Of a stretch of 64,000 nucleotides of DNA, positions 61,032-64,000 are shown piece by piece. This DNA is from CAYQJL01 sp964573295 (GTDB lineage: Bacteria; Eisenbacteria; RBG-16-71-46; CAIMUX01; WJJG01): the NCBI GenBank assembly GCA_964573295.1, contig CAZNJE010000022.1:7975-71974 (forward strand), read 5' to 3'. The translations under genes were made by a program, and so were the position numbers. How positions within the stretch are numbered: the stretch's first letter is position 1; every line of letters starts with the position of its first letter. The notes beneath the pieces are model-generated. The model was not told the origin of the DNA. It saw only the letters and a list, made by a program, of their open reading frames with translations, and searched no databases.

Positions 61032-63136
61032 GCGCTTCCCCTCCCGGTCTCGTCGCGCGCCCATTCGGCCACGACACGCATCAGCTCTTCCTCGTTCTCC
61101 ACCGTCTCGACCGGCACCGGCAGCGCGCCGCGGAAGCGGCTCCCGTATCGGGCCCGCACGATGCGCGCATCCAGAATCACACACAGGCCCCGGTCGTCGG
61201 CTCGGCGGATGAGGCGTCCCACGCCCTGCCGCAACTTCAGGATCGCCTCGGGCAGCGCGTACTCGAAGAAGCCGGATCGTCCCTCACGCTCCAACTCCTC
61301 GCCGATGGCCTCGGCGCGTGGATCGCTGGGCACCGGAAACGGGAGGCGGGTCACGATCAAGATCTCGAGCTCCTCGCCCGGGAAATCCACCCCCTGCCAG
61401 AAACTGGCCGTGCCGAGCAGGACGCCGGCCTTCGCCGCGCGGAACTGCTCGATCAAGCGCGAGCGCGAAGTCTCACGGGTCTGCGCCAGGATCGCGACTC
61501 CATCGAGCGCACGTTCGCTGTGCAGAAGCGTCTCCACCTCCCGCAGGGTCTGATAGGCCGTGAACAGCACCAGCGCCTTCCGGCGCGCTTTGCCAAGAAG
61601 CCGGGCGATCGCCGAGGCCAGGAACCGGGCGTAGTCGCCCTCGCGCGGATCCGGCGCGTAGGTGGGCACCACCAGGCGCAATTGCCGCTTCAGGTCGAAT
61701 GGGCTCGTCAGCTCCAGTGCCACCACTTCGGGCGCTTCGACGCCGACTTGCCGGCAGAAATAGCCGAACTCATCGTCCGCGCCCAATGTGGCCGACGTGA
61801 AGACGACGCCCTCCTGCGGCAGCACGATGTGCTCGCGCAGGGCCGGGCCGGTGTCGAGCGGCACGGCGGCCAGCCCGACCCCCCGGCGTCCGGCGCCTTC
61901 GGCCATGTAAACGCGGGTCTCGTCGCTCGGGGCCAGCAAGGCCTTGAGCACGTCGGTAGCCTCGGCCAGATCGGCGCGCGCGGTCTCGGCCGCGTCGAGC
62001 AAGTCCCGCGCTTCGCGGCTCGGCCCCTCACCCGGCCACTCGCCCTCCAGTCGCCGCGCCAGGTCGCGGGCATCGCGCAGCAGCGTCTCGAGCGCACCGA
62101 GCAACGGGTCGAGTTCGTTCGGCACGAGACCTTGATCACAGTCGGTCTGGCGGTACCGCCGCCGTTCCCCGGCCCGGGGGAAGTGGGGTCCTGCGGCCAG
62201 CGCCGCGAAAAACGTACGCGTATGGTCCAGCGCGCGCCGGGATTGCTCTTCGAGCGCCTGAAGCCGCTTCTGCATATTCTGCTGGGCCACCTTCGATGGC
62301 AGCAGGCGGACCGCGGCGCGCAGGCGATCGCTGTAGCCTGGCTCCCCGCTGCCCCCCATCAGACGCACGCGGTCCTCGAACCCTCGCTCCCGGATCCGCC
62401 AGGTGAGCGGTTCGAGGGCGGCGTCGGGCAGGGCGTGGGCCTCGTCGACGATCAGCGCCCGGAAATCGGGCAGAACGCCGCCGGTGAGCGCATGCGCCAG
62501 CAGCAGCGAGTGATTGACGATGACGAGGTCGGCGTGACGCGCATTGCGCCGGGCCAGCTTGTGGAAACACCCGGTCTCGGGCCGGCATTCGCGGCTGCGG
62601 CAGAAGCGGGCGTCTCCGGCGATCCGCGCCAGCGCCCAGGCTTCGCGGCGACCCACGTCCGGCGCCTCGCCTAGGTCGCCCGTCTGGGTGGAAGCCACCC
62701 ACGGCGCCAAACGCTCGACGACCTGACGTCCTTGCGCACCGCTGCCATCCTCGGCGACGAACAGGTCCCAACGCCGCCGGCAGAGGTAGTTGCTACGGCC
62801 CTTCAGGACCGCCACCGCCAGATCGGGATGGACGATCCGGCGCAGCCGAGGCACCTCCTGCTCGAGCACCTGGTCCTGAAGGGTCCGGCTGTAGGAGCTG
62901 ATCACGACGGGTTCATGCGTGGCTCGAGCGTGAATCGCGGCCGGGATGAGGTAGGCCAGTGTCTTGCCCACGCCGGTCGGTGCCTCGGCAATCAGGATCC
63001 GTCCGTAGGCCAGCGCCTCCCCGACCGCCCGACCCAGGTCATACTGCTGGGGACGCGGCTCGTAGGGTTCCAGCACTTTGCTGAGCACGCCGCCTGGCTG
63101 GAGGATCTCCCTCAGTTGTCGCTCGCTACGCTCCAC
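61028..63136 (-). CDS. DinG/XPD-family ATP-dependent DNA helicase
   Basis: Superfamily 2 5'-3' helicase of 702 residues with an iron-sulfur-type cysteine set. Walker A LIAEAPTGVGKTLAYLIPA, helicase Ia SYSRTLQDQVLEQE, DEAH box ALIVDEAHALPD and the VIVNHSLLLAHAL segment are present. The FeS cysteines appear as NYLCRRRW and FCRSRECRPETGCF. The C-terminal ATPase half shows VVFTSATLG, LVLFTAYQTLREV, GTASFWQGVDFPG and LRQGVGRLIRRADDRG (motif VI). The GTG at 63136 follows GAGGGG by 5 nt and overlaps the glycosyltransferase stop by 11 bp. It resembles DinG/YoaA in size. Confidence 0.92.
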   Translation of the reverse strand: MERSERQLREILQPGGVLSKVLEPYEPRPQQYDLGRAVGEALAYGRILIAEAPTGVGKTLAYLIPAAIHARATHEPVVISSYSRTLQDQVLEQEVPRLRRIVHPDLAVAVLKGRSNYLCRRRWDLFVAEDGSGAQGRQVVERLAPWVASTQTGDLGEAPDVGRREAWALARIAGDARFCRSRECRPETGCFHKLARRNARHADLVIVNHSLLLAHALTGGVLPDFRALIVDEAHALPDAALEPLTWRIRERGFEDRVRLMGGSGEPGYSDRLRAAVRLLPSKVAQQNMQKRLQALEEQSRRALDHTRTFFAALAAGPHFPRAGERRRYRQTDCDQGLVPNELDPLLGALETLLRDARDLARRLEGEWPGEGPSREARDLLDAAETARADLAEATDVLKALLAPSDETRVYMAEGAGRRGVGLAAVPLDTGPALREHIVLPQEGVVFTSATLGADDEFGYFCRQVGVEAPEVVALELTSPFDLKRQLRLVVPTYAPDPREGDYARFLASAIARLLGKARRKALVLFTAYQTLREVETLLHSERALDGVAILAQTRETSRSRLIEQFRAAKAGVLLGTASFWQGVDFPGEELEILIVTRLPFPVPSDPRAEAIGEELEREGRSGFFEYALPEAILKLRQGVGRLIRRADDRGLCVILDARIVRARYGSRFRGALPVPVETVENEEELMRVVAEWARDETGRGSA

Positions 63137-63884
63137 CGTTTCCCCTCTCCCCTTCCGGCCGCGGCCGCTCGTCGTGCGACCGCGGCACTCGGCGACTCCA
63201 TTCCAGCGCCACGGCGCCAAGCATCTTGATCACGTAGAGCACCGGCCGCCAGCCCCGGTGAATCGAGGCCGGCCCCTCCGAGGCCACCATGCGGACCGGC
63301 ACCTCCCGGACACGGTATCCGGCGCGCGCCACCCGAATGATGATATTGGCATCCGGATAGTCGGACGGAAAGCCCCGCTCCGTGTAGAAGCGCAGCACCC
63401 GCAGCGAGAGTCCCTGGAACCCGGTCGTTGCGTCGCTGATCGGAAGGTCCGTTGCCCGCGTCGCCAAGAAGCTGAACAGGCGGATGCCGAGCCGCCGTCC
63501 GGGCGCCGGACGGTAGCTGCGCGGGTCGAGAAACCGGCTGCCCAGCACCAGATCGGCGCCCATATCGAGCGCCTCCACGATCGCGCCGATCGACTCGGCG
63601 GCGTGCTGACCGTCGGCGTCAAGCTGCACCACCCGCGCGGCGCCCCCGCGCAGCGCTTCACGATACCCGGTAAGAAGGGCCGCGCCGTAGCCCCGGTTCA
63701 CGCCGTGCGTCACGACCCGCGCCCCGGCCTCCTCGGCCCGGGCGCCGGTGTCATCGGTCGAGCCGTCGTCAACGACCAGGATGGGTGTTTCCCCCACCAC
63801 GGCACGCACCGAGCCGATCACCTGGGCGATCTGGGGCGCTTCGTTGTACGCCGGGATCAGGATGAGTGTGCTTTCGAAGGCCAC
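63126..63884 (-). CDS. Family 2 glycosyltransferase (DPM1/polyprenyl-phosphate mannosyltransferase-like)
   Basis: GT-A enzyme of 252 residues that likely moves a sugar from a nucleotide donor to a polyprenyl phosphate. Motifs are LILIPAYNEAPQIAQVIGSV, LVVDDGSTDDTGARAEEAGA, GYGAALLTGYREALRG, VQLDADGQH (DxD) and LGSRF. The downstream TGFQG-SLRVLRFY and FPSDYPDANIIIRVARAGYR are typical of this subgroup. The C-terminal 40 residues are charged without clear membrane helices. GTG at 63884 follows GGAGGAG. The dinG gene overlaps its stop. Confidence 0.9.
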   Translation of the reverse strand: MAFESTLILIPAYNEAPQIAQVIGSVRAVVGETPILVVDDGSTDDTGARAEEAGARVVTHGVNRGYGAALLTGYREALRGGAARVVQLDADGQHAAESIGAIVEALDMGADLVLGSRFLDPRSYRPAPGRRLGIRLFSFLATRATDLPISDATTGFQGLSLRVLRFYTERGFPSDYPDANIIIRVARAGYRVREVPVRMVASEGPASIHRGWRPVLYVIKMLGAVALEWSRRVPRSHDERPRPEGERGNGGA

Positions 63885-63984
63885 GGATGGGCTCCTCCAT
63901 ACAGAGATCGCAGGGTACCGAAGCCTCTCGTCCCCCGCAACCCGAGGGTTGTGGTGCGAAGAATCCCGTTATGCTGCCCGCGAC

Positions 63985-64000
63985 CTGGGGGGCGGGCATG
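63985..64000 (+). CDS. Possible start of a plus-strand gene at the right edge
   Basis: The last three bases are an ATG preceded by GGGGGG with a 5-nt spacer. The gap to the divergent glycosyltransferase fits a divergent promoter, but nothing of the product is visible. Confidence 0.25.

Overview
The window is a high-GC (about two-thirds G+C by eye), densely coded bacterial chromosome segment with almost no mobile DNA. The host is a diderm: lipid A-type acyltransferase, outer-membrane secretin and beta-barrel, signal peptidase I. It carries a selenocysteine tRNA, an archaeal/eukaryotic-type PheS, a DUF5683-like protein, a DUF3467 protein, Asp-Ser-Leu repeats behind a signal peptide and a complete type IVa pilus cluster. 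This fits a lineage near the FCB candidate phyla (Eisenbacteria/Krumholzibacteriota-like) or a deltaproteobacterial-type lineage. That placement is an inference and is not secure.

Layout. 1-12,800 (minus): dnaJ-rsmE-pheS, an exopolysaccharide-type sugar transferase and glycosyltransferase, hemW-lepB-lepA, a DUF5683-like membrane protein, selC with a clean sigma70-type promoter, a TPR protein and ridA. 13,059-24,300: a phosphohexomutase, a methyltransferase, a lower-GC patch with hicBA beside tRNA-Thr/tRNA-Phe, a receiver protein plus a GAF sensor kinase that lacks its phospho-accepting histidine, DUF3467, an aminotransferase, and a LysR regulator divergent from inositol-phosphate synthase. 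24,305-30,485 (minus): tatA-rsmD-coaD-fmdB-obg-HEAT-dprA-lpxL-fah, with stop/start overlaps at several junctions of its downstream half.

30,500-54,331: type IV pilus locus. A plus-strand operon encodes minor pilins (PilV-, PilX-, FimT- and PilW-like). The last is a 953-residue prepilin fused to about four fibronectin-III-like domains and a LamG/concanavalin-like C-terminal domain. Facing it on the minus strand is pilB-pilT-pilC-pilS-pilR-pilA-second pilin-ABC ATPase-ABC permease-TPR-pilD-pilM-N-O-P-Q, essentially the gene order of the Myxococcus xanthus pil cluster. pilA has a textbook sigma54 promoter and its own terminator. A palindrome, TGCAGTCTGCA, recurs upstream of pilA and ahead of the minor-pilin operon and is a candidate PilR site that would tie the major and minor pilins into one regulon.

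54,584-64,000 (minus): a ComEA-like DNA-binding protein (with DprA and the pilus this suggests natural transformation), an outer-membrane beta-barrel, a large TPR protein with coding repeats, an imidazolonepropionase-like amidohydrolase, a DinG-family helicase and a family 2 glycosyltransferase.
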